From NCBI GenBank assembly GCA_963829725.1, contig CAWHJW010000003.1, positions 168,403-232,402 on the forward strand: a stretch of DNA of 64,000 nucleotides, written 5' to 3'. The translations under genes were made by a program, and so were the position numbers. The notes under the pieces are model-generated. The model did not search any database, was not told the origin of the DNA, and worked only from the letters and a program-made list of their open reading frames with translations. Within the stretch, counting starts at the first letter, position 1, and every line of letters starts with the position of its first letter. Origin of the DNA: RYN-230 sp963829725 (lineage in GTDB: Bacteria; Actinomycetota; Actinomycetes; Streptosporangiales; Streptosporangiaceae). Shown in pieces: positions 7,918-15,738 of this stretch.

Positions 7918-7993
7918 GCCGGTTCCGCTGTTCCCGATCTCACCCTCGGGGTCCCCACGGGGTGGGGGTGAGATCGGGAACAGCGGAACCGGC
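7918..7993. repeat. Perfect 28-bp inverted repeat
   Basis: The arms 7918-7945 and 7966-7993 are perfect 28-bp complements (from GCCGGTTCCGC to GATCTCACCC) around a 20-nt G/C-rich loop. It is too strong and too isolated from any gene end to be an ordinary terminator. Single-strand origins and incompatibility loci of Streptomyces rolling-circle plasmids have this look. Confidence 0.75.
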
Positions 7994-8993
7994 GCCCCCA
8001 CCACCAAACCCCCAGGCAAGCGGGGTAGCGTCCCTGCGGAGGGGCTGACAGTGGCCGCACGTCGCATTCAGGGAAAGTGTGGTGGCTGTGCGCTATTTGT
8101 GTGGAAACGACTCGTGGGCCACTGATGGGTTGTTTGGTGACGGGTAGTCGCTGCCGTGCTTATTTCGACTTCGGCGAGTGGCTCCTGTAGTGAACCATTT
8201 GACTAGTGTCGCCGCCCGCCATTAGTGCCATTTCTCCAGCTTCGAGGCGTCATTAGGCAGGTTCTCTTTTTATCTTCGCGGAGAGGATGCGGAGGAAGCT
8301 CCTCAGTGGCATCTCGTTGGCTTGGGCATTAGGGCGGTTGTGGGGCAGGATCGCATCGAGCGCCGAGGCTTTCGGGTTCTCGCGTTATGCGGATAACCGG
8401 AGAATCTATTCCGTTCATGCAGATAAGCGTAGCTCCCCCCGTGCATGACGTGTCGTATCTTGACACGGTTACGGGCGGGCTTGCAACATCGGGTCAACGA
8501 CCTCTACGGGCAACCCACCTTCCGCCTTTAGCCGGACAACGGAAGCTCCGCATCCCGCCCGCCCGATTACCGGACTGGAAGCCGACATCCACAAGTAAAA
8601 TACCAGCCGGAATCCTAGTGGTTGACCATTCGCGTCGGCCAAGACGGCAGATGAGATTATCGAAACCCTCTGCACGCACCTTCAACGAATCAGCATTGCC
8701 CTGCCGCTGGAGGGTTGGGTGAAGGCGTGCCCGCGGCGGGGAGCTGATGTGGAGTTATTGTGCTGCCGGGCGGGCGGCTACCAGACATATCAATCCATCC
8801 GTCATATCTGGCGGCGTTGAGACTTCCTGCATAGCAGAGGAGCCATGGCGTTTGATATTGCCGAAAGTCCGACCATGCCCGGTTACTGGCGTACACGCTC
8901 ATATTATTTAAAACCCCCCTGTTAATTCTGGCTCCCGCATCATAGAAAATCGTAATCAAGCCAACATTCTCCGCTCCGGCGCGCCTGCCGGGT
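7994..8993. other. Lower-GC non-coding stretch
   Basis: Base composition drops clearly below the neighbouring genes. Open frames here (for example around 8387-8722 plus and 8690-9040 minus) lack ribosome sites, start contexts and recognisable families. It looks like old insertion debris between the transfer module and the IS5 copy. Confidence 0.45.
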
Positions 8994-9057
8994 AACGACT
9001 TCTCCGCCCGATAGAAAGGAGGTGTTAATATAACTTTCACGGAACGGAGAAGCCGTT
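8994..9057 (+). promoter_or_regulatory. Inverted repeat enclosing the IS5 transposase start
   Basis: AACGACTTCTCCG (8994-9006) pairs with CGGAGAAGCCGTT (9045-9057) at 12 of 13 positions. The 3' arm contains both the GGAG ribosome site and the first bases of the TTG start codon, so folding would mask initiation. The loop holds a second strong AAAGGAGGT. Confidence 0.6.
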
Positions 9058-9873
9058 GCGTTACGATGGCATGTCAGGCCTTGACTCAGAGCAACTCGAC
9101 GAACTTGTGGGGCGCATAGAAGAACAACTCGACGAGCCCTGGGATAAGGGAATCGGGCGCCCGAAAGACCTTACCTTGCGGGAAGCGGCCGTCGTAGCAT
9201 CCGCGTACACGCGGCAGAACATCATCCAGAGAGTCTGGGCGGAAATCTTCGACACGTCGCAGCCCGTAATCTCTCAGATCGTCAAGAAAATCACGCGGCT
9301 CATCGATGCCGTCACCGAGGAGGACAGGCCGACCGCGGAGCAGGCCAGGGAAGCCGTCGCGCGAGAGCAGACGGTGCTGGTAGACGGCTTCCTGGCGCCC
9401 ACCTGGTCCTGGCGGGACACGCCCGAACTCTGGTCGGGAAAGCACAAGACAACAGGTTTCAACGGCCAGGCTATCGCGAGCCTGCGGGGTGATCTCCTAT
9501 TCGTTTCGGAGCCAGTCACCGGCAATAACCATGACATGACGGCGCTTGCTGAGACCGAAACGGCTGACATCATGGCGGCTGCTTTCAGCGGCATCGGCGA
9601 CAAGGGCTACCAGGGCTCGGACTTTGTCACCCCGTTGAAGAAGCCACGGGGCGGGGAGTTGCTTGACTGGCAGAAGAAATTCAATGCCGATGTAAGCAGG
9701 CTACGCGCTCCGGTTGAGCGCGCAATCGCGCATCTCAAATCCTGGCGCATTCTCCACACCGATTACCGGCGACCACTCCGTACGTACGGCACGTCTTATA
9801 GCGCCGCCATAGGGCTGTACTTCTTTAAACTGAATTTTGAATAAGCTATGTAGTCATTGCTCGTTCCGGGGAT
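9041..9873 (+). mobile_element. Putative IS5-family insertion sequence
   Basis: The limits are proposed from short imperfect inverted ends around CGGAACG (left) and CGTTCCG (right) that flank the transposase gene. No target duplication was identified with confidence. Confidence 0.4.
9056..9844 (+). CDS. IS5-family transposase (DDE, intact)
   Basis: A 262-residue transposase of the actinomycete IS5 group whose proteins begin MRYDGMSGLDSEQLDELV. An N-terminal HTH (IFDTSQPVISQIVKKITRLI) is followed by the DDE catalytic core: Asp in TVLVDGFLAP, Asp in GIGDKGYQGSDFV and Glu in RAPVERAIAHLKSW. Length and motif order are normal, so it may be active. The TTG start is supported by CGGAG six bases upstream. 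Probable ends contain CGGAACG near 9041 and CGTTCCG near 9870, which would make an element of about 830 bp, but exact ends are uncertain. Confidence 0.85.
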   Translation: MRYDGMSGLDSEQLDELVGRIEEQLDEPWDKGIGRPKDLTLREAAVVASAYTRQNIIQRVWAEIFDTSQPVISQIVKKITRLIDAVTEEDRPTAEQAREAVAREQTVLVDGFLAPTWSWRDTPELWSGKHKTTGFNGQAIASLRGDLLFVSEPVTGNNHDMTALAETETADIMAAAFSGIGDKGYQGSDFVTPLKKPRGGELLDWQKKFNADVSRLRAPVERAIAHLKSWRILHTDYRRPLRTYGTSYSAAIGLYFFKLNFE

Positions 9874-10006
9874 GCATTCTAATGATCGCTTATGGTAGCG
9901 TATCGCTTACAGTACGTGGTCACGGCGCTGGCACATCCGGCTTCAGTCACGATGCCCTGCGGAATTGATTTCCCGTCGCAGTTTCGATTACCTCCGATTA
10001 CCGCGA

Positions 10007-10072
10007 GATGGCCTTCTCTTTTCCGGGATGATGGTTGTTACCAGGCAATCAAAATCCCGAGAGAAGGCCATC
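10007..10072 (+). promoter_or_regulatory. Inverted repeat abutting the ISAs1 transposase start
   Basis: GATGGCCTTCTC (10007-10018) and GAGAAGGCCATC (10061-10072) are perfect 12-bp arms; the loop contains a smaller CGGGAT/ATCCCG stem. The 3' arm carries the GAGAAGG ribosome site and ends two bases before the GTG start at 10075. Confidence 0.6.
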
Positions 10073-10074
10073 CT

Positions 10075-11272
10075 GTGCCAGTCTTGCATTCCATCCCTTG
10101 CCCGTCAACTCCAGATGCCGGCACTGCCGTGGTTGAAGACGGTGAAGACCCCGATATCTCCGGCCTTCTGGGCATGCTGGAATCTGTCCCGGACCCGCGC
10201 GACCCGCGGGGAAAACGGCACGCCCTGGCATTCGTCCTGGCGGTCTGCGTAGTGGCGACGCTGGCCGGTGCGAAAAACTACCGTGAGATCGCCAGCAACG
10301 CCGCCGACATCCCCTGGCCGCTGATGAAGAAACTCGGAGCGAAATGGGACTGGTTCAAGTTCAGGTATTCGTACCCGAGCATGCAGACGATCAGGAACGT
10401 GCTCACCGGGATCGACGCAGCCGGGCTTGACCGGATAACCTGCGCGTGGCTTTTCGCGCAGGCCAGGAAAGACGCGGAAGGCGAATTGGAAATCGCGCTC
10501 GACGGCAAGGTAATGCGCGGAGCGTGGACTGACGAGAACGACAAGGTCACGTTGTTCTCCGCGATGCTGCACCGCGAGGCTGTCACGATAGCGCAGGTAA
10601 GAGTGCCCGACGGCACCAACGAGATCACCCAGACGAACGCTCTCCTGAATGCCGCGGACATCCCGGAGGGCGAATCGGTCCTGGTCACCCTCGACGCCGC
10701 GCACACCCAGCGGGAAACCGCGGAGATAATCGGGGGAAAGCCTGAGCTTGATTACCTGATGACGATCAAGGGAAAGAAGCCTTATTTAAGAAGGATTTGA
10801 CAAAATTACCCCGCTGCTCCGCGAAACCCCGCACCACGTCAAGGAGGAACACAGGCGCGGCCGGATAAGAAGATGGTCCTGCTGGACCGCCGATGCAGAG
10901 GGAATCAATTTTCCGCACGCCTGCCAGGTCGCCTTCATCCGCCGCGACGTCTTCGAGATCTCCGGTGACCGCATCAGCAAGGAGTGCGCCCTGATACTGA
11001 CCAGCAGGAAAGCAGAAAAGATGACCGCCGCCGACGCGAGCTGACACGCCCGCGGTCACTGGGGAATCGAGAATAAGAGCCATTATGTCCGCGACACGAC
11101 ATGGCGCGAAGACGCCAACCAGAGTTACACCGGAAACGGTCCGCACGCCCTCGCGTTACTCCGGAACCTGGCCGCAGGCCTATTCCGGATTAAAGGAGAA
11201 AACGCCATAAAGGAAACAACGGAATTAGTCTCCCGCGACCGGATGCGGGCACTCCAATTCATGACTACCTAG
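10075..11272 (+). pseudogene. ISAs1-family transposase, broken
   Basis: The N-terminal part is a typical ISAs1 (H-repeat) transposase: LLGMLESVPDPRDPRGKRHA, LAVCVVATLAGAKNYREI, EIALDGKVMRGAW with the first catalytic Asp and LVTLDAAHTQRETAE with the next. The frame closes at 10798, but the expected continuation (ITPLLRETPHHVKEEHR, then GHWGIENKSHYVRDTTWRED and LALLRNLA) is present in another frame. A TGA at 11041-11043 interrupts it just before the ENK block. One frameshift near 10785-10800 plus one nonsense codon therefore inactivate it. The start is the GTG at 10075 after GAGAAGG. A longer frame back to 9892 is not supported. Confidence 0.85.
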
Positions 11273-11293
11273 CGTAACCCTGGTCACACTTGA

Positions 11294-11647
11294 TTAATTA
11301 CTGGTGCTAGTGCCGAGATCCAACTGGGCGCCAGGTTCGTAGAGTTCCCAGATCGTTGAACCGTCAAACGCTGCATTCAGGCCACTGCCGGAGGTGAATG
11401 TGCTCCCGCTAGCCGAGACGGTGCCGTGAGATTTAATTTGCCATGTGCTATCGTAACCGGCGCCAGGACCATCGGTAAAGTACACGGTGGTACCCGGAGG
11501 CGCTCCATCTCCATTGATGTTGGTGAGGATTTGGTTATAGTTAGAGAATTCGTAGGATCCTGACTGAATCGCGAAAGCCGGAGTCGCCGTCAGTGCAAGG
11601 CCTAGTGCCGCGATAATTGTTGCTAAAACCGCAATCCGTCTGATCAT
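11294..11647 (-). CDS. Small secreted protein
   Basis: A 117-residue protein starts with a classical Sec signal (MIRRIAVLATIIAALGLALT, cleavage after TPAFA) and leaves a mature chain of about 91 residues. The mature part is rich in Ser, Gly, Asn and Thr with aromatic residues (GSYEFSNYNQILTNINGDG, STWQIKSHGTVSASG), suggesting a small beta-sandwich. There are no cysteines and no named family. The start is well supported by GAGGAGGAATA before the ATG. Its GC content is lower than that of the housekeeping genes, fitting acquired DNA. Function unknown. Confidence 0.75.
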   Translation of the reverse strand: MIRRIAVLATIIAALGLALTATPAFAIQSGSYEFSNYNQILTNINGDGAPPGTTVYFTDGPGAGYDSTWQIKSHGTVSASGSTFTSGSGLNAAFDGSTIWELYEPGAQLDLGTSTSN

Positions 11648-11931
11648 TATTCCTCCTCGGCCTAAACAGAAAAAGAACGAAGCAAAGTGATCGTATCATA
11701 AGATTCCGTGTCGTCCAGCATTTAATTCTCCGGGCTACGCCGTGCATAAGCAGCAACGGCGGGTGCAAGTACGTACGAATGTATGAGAATTTCTCGGGCT
11801 ACCACGTACCCGAAATTTCGCCGCCCTTGGATACCGTTGACTGCAATAGTCGGCGCTCTGATATGAAAGCAGCGTCCGGCGACGATTGCATAACCGATTC
11901 CGAGGCGCTATCCATTCGAAGGCGTCTGTTG

Positions 11932-12396
11932 TTATTCAGTATGGCGCTTACCGAACTGGTATTTAAGGAGTAGATCTTGCACACACCATGACGCACGCAC
12001 CAGATATACCCCGTGCTGGGCGAGCACCCGGGCGGCTATTCCCTTCTCTTCGCGTAGCAACCCAAGTAGTATATGCTCAGAACCAACGTACGGGTGGCCC
12101 ATATACTGGGCTTCCTGTCGCGACAATTCCAGGGCCTTATTGGCACTCTCATTGAGGGCTATGATCTCAGTGTACGGCTGACTGCCATGACCGCATACTT
12201 GTTCAATGTGCTCACGCAGATCTTCCAGATCCACCCCCAGCGACTTAAGTGCTGTAGCCGCGACACTCTGGCGCTCAATGATGAGGCCAAGCAGGAGATG
12301 CTCAGGCCCTGCGCTGCGATGGTTTAGTCGGGCAGCCTCTCCTACTGCCAAAGTAATAACGTGCTCTGCCCGCTCGGTAAACTGCTCATCCACCAT
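11932..12396 (-). CDS. Stand-alone Clp N-domain protein
   Basis: The 154 residues correspond to the ClpC/ClpA double N-domain: FTERAEHVITLAVGEAARLN, AGPEHLLLGLIIERQSVAAT, then the second repeat YVGSEHILLGLLREEKGIAA and a C-terminal helix LLLKYQFGKRH. No AAA+ module follows, so it cannot unfold proteins alone. Lone Clp-N proteins in actinomycetes are thought to act as adaptors or decoys for ClpC (family knowledge). The region around RVLAQHGVYLVRASW diverges from the usual sequence, so it may be decaying. The ATG at 12396 has only a weak GGGAATA ribosome site. Confidence 0.75.
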   Translation of the reverse strand: MVDEQFTERAEHVITLAVGEAARLNHRSAGPEHLLLGLIIERQSVAATALKSLGVDLEDLREHIEQVCGHGSQPYTEIIALNESANKALELSRQEAQYMGHPYVGSEHILLGLLREEKGIAARVLAQHGVYLVRASWCVQDLLLKYQFGKRHTE

Positions 12397-12499
12397 CTAT
12401 TCCCATCCGTTCGTCTATAGGCTAGCAGGACAGCTACCACAGGAGGGTTGTGGCGGATGGGTGAGTCTATCTGCGCGTGACTAAGGCTCGGCGCTGGCC

Positions 12500-13190
12500 A
12501 CGCGGGAGGTTGTGTGCCGCACGACTCGGTCTGCTGGTCATAGGCTCGCTGCTGGCTTCCTAGCTGGGGCCGTCCCTAGGGATGGGCGGGCGCGGTACCC
12601 AGAGGACGCCGCTCGGGTTTGACAGTCAAGTGTGCGCAGTCCTGGCCACGGCGCGGGTGAGGGTGGGTGGGTGGGCCGCGTTGCCGTGGGTCCAGTTAGT
12701 GGTAACCCCGGGCCGCGCGGCGTTGGCGTTGGTTCGTCCGCAGGGCCCGGGCGTGGGTAGGCTGCCTGGTGCTTGGCTTCTGGCTAGGCGGTCCACTCGA
12801 TGACCAGTTGCCGACCAGGCTGTTGAGACTTCCCGCTGTCCTCTGGGCAGAGGCCAAAATCAACAAGGCCAGCTCACGCGGCGCCAGCCACGACTCGCTT
12901 CAGGTTTCGCGCCCTCCGGTGTGCCCAAGGTTAAGCGTCGGGCGGCCCGGATGTTGGCCGTTAGGCATACGCCCGACACCAGCCACGGCGTGGTTGGGGT
13001 GGGTGGGTGGGCCGCCCCCCAGGCGGTGTGCTTTGAGGGCACCCCGGGCCGCGCGGGTTGGCAGGTCTGCCCGCGCGGCCCGTGGTCGGCTGGTCGTTAT
13101 GGACGCGGCCGGCTGTCTCGGAGCTGGGCCGTCCACTCGATGACCAGTTCCCGGCTGGCCTGCCCGGCGCGCTGTTCGGACTTCCCCTCA
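12500..13190. repeat. Duplicated non-coding unit of about 340 bp with G-quadruplex motifs
   Basis: Two diverged copies lie in tandem, offset by about 337-340 bp. Shared blocks are CACGGCG followed by GGGTGGGTGGGTGGG (12661-12675 and 12997-13011), CCCCGGGCCGCGCGG, and GTCCACTCGATGACCAGTT (12791-12809 and 13131-13149). No coding frame fits both copies. The rest of 12397-13251 holds no gene that can be supported. Confidence 0.7.
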
Positions 13191-13251
13191 TCCCCTATAG
13201 GGGGTCAGACTCGAACTGATAACCAATCGCCACGGGTGAGGGGCTGATAGG

Positions 13252-14892
13252 TCACGTCAGTGGCGGGACCGGGGCTTCGATGAGATGGGGGCCGGGCTCG
13301 GAAAGGGCGATGCGGAGGGCGGCGGCGAGTTCCTCCGCCGTCCTGGCGCGGATGGCCGGGACGCCCAGGCCGGCCGCGAGCGCGGTGAAGTCGAGGTCGG
13401 GGCGGGACAGGTCCAGCATGCCCAGGGCCGCCGGGCCGGGCCCGGTCACGGCCGGCTGCCCGGTCCCGGGCGCCCCGGCTTCGCCGGCCGCCTCCGTTCC
13501 TGGCTCTCCAGGCCCGCCAGCCCCGGTGGTGGCGGCCAGCGCCCGGCGCAGTTCCATGCCGAGGATGGCGTAACGCCGGTTGCTGAAGAGCACCGTGGTC
13601 ACGTTCAGCTGTTCCCGCGCCTGCGTCCACAGGGCCGAGATCGTATACATCGCGCTGCCGTCCGATTCGAGCGCCAGCACGGGACGGTCCGGACAGGCGA
13701 TCGCGGCGCCGGTGGCCAGCGGCAGGCCCTGGCCGATGGCCCCGCCGGTGAGGGTGAGCCAGTCGTGCGGCGGGGCACCCGCGGTGGCACCGGGCAGCCA
13801 CAGCCCGGACGTGTTCGCCTCGTCCGAGACGATCGCCGCCTCAGGCAGCAGCGCGCCGATCACCGCGGCCGCGTTCCCCGCCGTCAGGTCGCCACCGGGC
13901 AGCTCAGGACGCTGCGGCGGCTGCAGCCGCGAGCGGGACTGCGGGGCGGCCAGCCCGGCCAGCGCCTCCAGGGCGGCGGGGGCATCGTCGCCGGGGCCTG
14001 CCAGCAGGTGCACCTGGCAGCCCGGCGGCACCAGCGACCCGGGCAGGTCCGGATAGGCGAAGAACGCGACGGGGGCGACCGTGCCGGCCACGATCAGGTG
14101 CCGCGCTCCCGCGAGCTGGGCCGCAGCGAACTCGGGCGGGTAGGCGAGCCGGTCCAGCGGCGGCAGCCCGGCCCCGCGCTCCAGCCGGGCCGGGAACGTC
14201 TCACCCAGCAGCCGGGCCCCCGTGCCCTCCGCCAGCCCGCCGGCGGCCACCAGGCCCGCGCGGCGCAGCGCGCCCCCGCCGAGCAGCAGCACGCACGGCT
14301 CGCCACTGCGCAGGGCCGCCGCGGCCGCCTCGATCACGCCGCCGGCCACCTGGGCAGCTGGCCTCCGCGCCGGCGGCACGGCCGGCTGGCCGCCCCCGGA
14401 CCAGGACACGTCCGCGGGCACGATCAGCGTCGCGACTCCGCCGGGAGGGCCGAGGGCCGCGGCCACCGCGTCGGCGGTGTCCGCGCCAGCGTCGGCGCTG
14501 CGCGCGCTGCGGCGCAGCCACCCGGACACCGGCCGGGCCAGCGAGTCGATGTCCGATTCCAGCGGCGCGTCCAGCCGCTTATGGTGCGTCGCGTGGTCGC
14601 CCACGATGGTGACCACGGGAGTGCGGGCGCGGCGGGCGTTGTGCAGATTGGCCAGCCCGTTGGCCAGGCCCGGCCCCAGGTGCAGCAGGGCGGCGGCCGG
14701 TCGGCCGCGCATCCGCCCGTAGCCGTCGGCGGCCCCGGTCGCGGTGCCCTCGAACAGGCACAGCACCCCGCGCAGCCCGGGCACCGCATCTAGTGCGGCC
14801 ACGATGTGGATCTCCGTGGTCCCCGGGTTGCTGAAGCACGTATCCACCCGGCAGGCTGTCAGCGTGCGGGCGATGGACTCAGCGCCGTCCAT
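13252..14892 (-). CDS. Thiamine-diphosphate enzyme of the acetolactate synthase/benzoylformate decarboxylase family
   Basis: A 546-residue TPP enzyme. The N-terminal domain has the conserved catalytic Glu (LCLFEGTATGAADGYGRM); the C-terminal domain has the TPP/Mg motif (ALESDGSAMYTISALWTQ, then VLFSNRRYAILGMELRRA). It most resembles the large-subunit-like proteins annotated as acetolactate synthase or IlvX/MdlC, but no small subunit gene is adjacent, so a 2-keto acid decarboxylase is as likely as a synthase. A Gly/Pro/Ala-rich insertion of about 33 residues follows the cofactor motif. The ATG start is preceded by GGGAGG. It is monocistronic, with the duplicated non-coding region downstream. 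Confidence 0.8.
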   Translation of the reverse strand: MDGAESIARTLTACRVDTCFSNPGTTEIHIVAALDAVPGLRGVLCLFEGTATGAADGYGRMRGRPAAALLHLGPGLANGLANLHNARRARTPVVTIVGDHATHHKRLDAPLESDIDSLARPVSGWLRRSARSADAGADTADAVAAALGPPGGVATLIVPADVSWSGGGQPAVPPARRPAAQVAGGVIEAAAAALRSGEPCVLLLGGGALRRAGLVAAGGLAEGTGARLLGETFPARLERGAGLPPLDRLAYPPEFAAAQLAGARHLIVAGTVAPVAFFAYPDLPGSLVPPGCQVHLLAGPGDDAPAALEALAGLAAPQSRSRLQPPQRPELPGGDLTAGNAAAVIGALLPEAAIVSDEANTSGLWLPGATAGAPPHDWLTLTGGAIGQGLPLATGAAIACPDRPVLALESDGSAMYTISALWTQAREQLNVTTVLFSNRRYAILGMELRRALAATTGAGGPGEPGTEAAGEAGAPGTGQPAVTGPGPAALGMLDLSRPDLDFTALAAGLGVPAIRARTAEELAAALRIALSEPGPHLIEAPVPPLT

Positions 14893-15093
14893 ATCGGTCC
14901 TCCCTGGCTCCCCGCGAGCCGGCTGGTACCCGTCAGGGCCCGTCCGTTGAGCCGCCGTGGAGCTCGTTACGTGTTACGGACGTGTGGCCATTAGGGATCA
15001 CGTCTACCCACCGCTAGGCGCACGAGGGATACTCACGATACGAGCGTTATGCGGTCGTGATATTTGACCCCATGGACACCTAGGAGAGGGTGC

Positions 15094-15738
15094 ATGAGCA
15101 GGGGCCGGGTGGTCGCAATATGGATGGCCCTGCTCGCGGTCTTCATCGCCGGGTGCGCCGCGCCGCAATTCACCTATGTCACGAATTCCACCGCGCACAC
15201 CTACTTCAAGGTGCCGGACGGCTGGAGCCAGCTCAGCAGCGGGGCGCTGGCCGCCGCGGTGAACAACGGGTCGACGCCGCCCAGCACGGTGTGGTCGGTC
15301 GGCTACGACGCCAGCACGACCCCCGACGGCTCCCACGTGCTCGGGGCCCTCAACACGGAACCGTTCGCCTATTCGGTGGTCGCGCCGGTCAACCAGACCA
15401 CCATCAACGCGCTGTCCTACAACGAGCTACGGGACTTCTTCCTGCCCGTCACCGCCGCCGCCCGGGCTGCCGCGGCCAAGAGCGGGTTCCCGCTGACCGG
15501 GTTCCAGCTGCTGCGGGACACCAGGCTGACCCCGGGGCAGGGCGTGCATGGGGTGCGGGTCATCTACCAGTACGCCTACCCGGGTGGCGGCATCAATACT
15601 TTCGACCAGGTCGCCCTGACGAACGCGGATGACACCGAGGTCTACCTGCTTCTCGTGCACTGCCTGGCTACGTGTTACAGCAAGCACCAAAGCGAGATCG
15701 ACACGGTGATGAACTCCTTCACGGTCAGGAGCCCATGA
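15094..15738 (+). CDS. Lipoprotein
   Basis: A 214-residue protein with a lipoprotein signal: MSRGRVVAIWMALLAVFIAG then Cys (lipobox FIAGC). The mature part resembles small actinomycete substrate-free lipoproteins (YFKVPDGWSQLSSGALAAA, VIYQYAYPGGGINTFDQVA, EIDTVMNSFTV) with the final helix typical of the DUF/PsbP-like secreted fold. The start is placed at 15094 because AGGAGAGG precedes it; an upstream in-frame ATG has no such site. It overlaps the FtsH-like gene, so both belong to one operon; it may be a partner or substrate of that protease. Confidence 0.75.
   Translation: MSRGRVVAIWMALLAVFIAGCAAPQFTYVTNSTAHTYFKVPDGWSQLSSGALAAAVNNGSTPPSTVWSVGYDASTTPDGSHVLGALNTEPFAYSVVAPVNQTTINALSYNELRDFFLPVTAAARAAAAKSGFPLTGFQLLRDTRLTPGQGVHGVRVIYQYAYPGGGINTFDQVALTNADDTEVYLLLVHCLATCYSKHQSEIDTVMNSFTVRSP

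Larger units (their letters stand above)
1583..7993. mobile_element. Remnant of an AICE-like integrative conjugative element
   Basis: The order replication-relaxation, TraB-like translocase, small membrane partner, XRE and divergent GntR regulator, followed by a hairpin-rich stretch, is that of an actinomycete integrative conjugative element or plasmid. No integrase, excisionase, Rep or flanking att repeat could be found, and the element is bordered by transposase genes. The limits given are just the outermost supporting features. Confidence 0.55.

Noticed and set aside
8387..9040. Several overlapping ORFs in the lower-GC stretch
   Set aside because: No ribosome sites, no agreement between strands and no recognisable motifs.
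13188..13235. tRNA-like 3' end on the minus strand (CAGTTCGAGTCTGACCCCC)
   Set aside because: The T loop consensus and a four-pair stem are present, but the anticodon arm and acceptor pairing are missing, and no matching intact tRNA is in the window to show it is an att site.
15064..15093. Earlier start for the lipoprotein at 15064
   Set aside because: It would place ten residues before the lipoprotein signal and lacks the AGGAGAGG site found before 15094.
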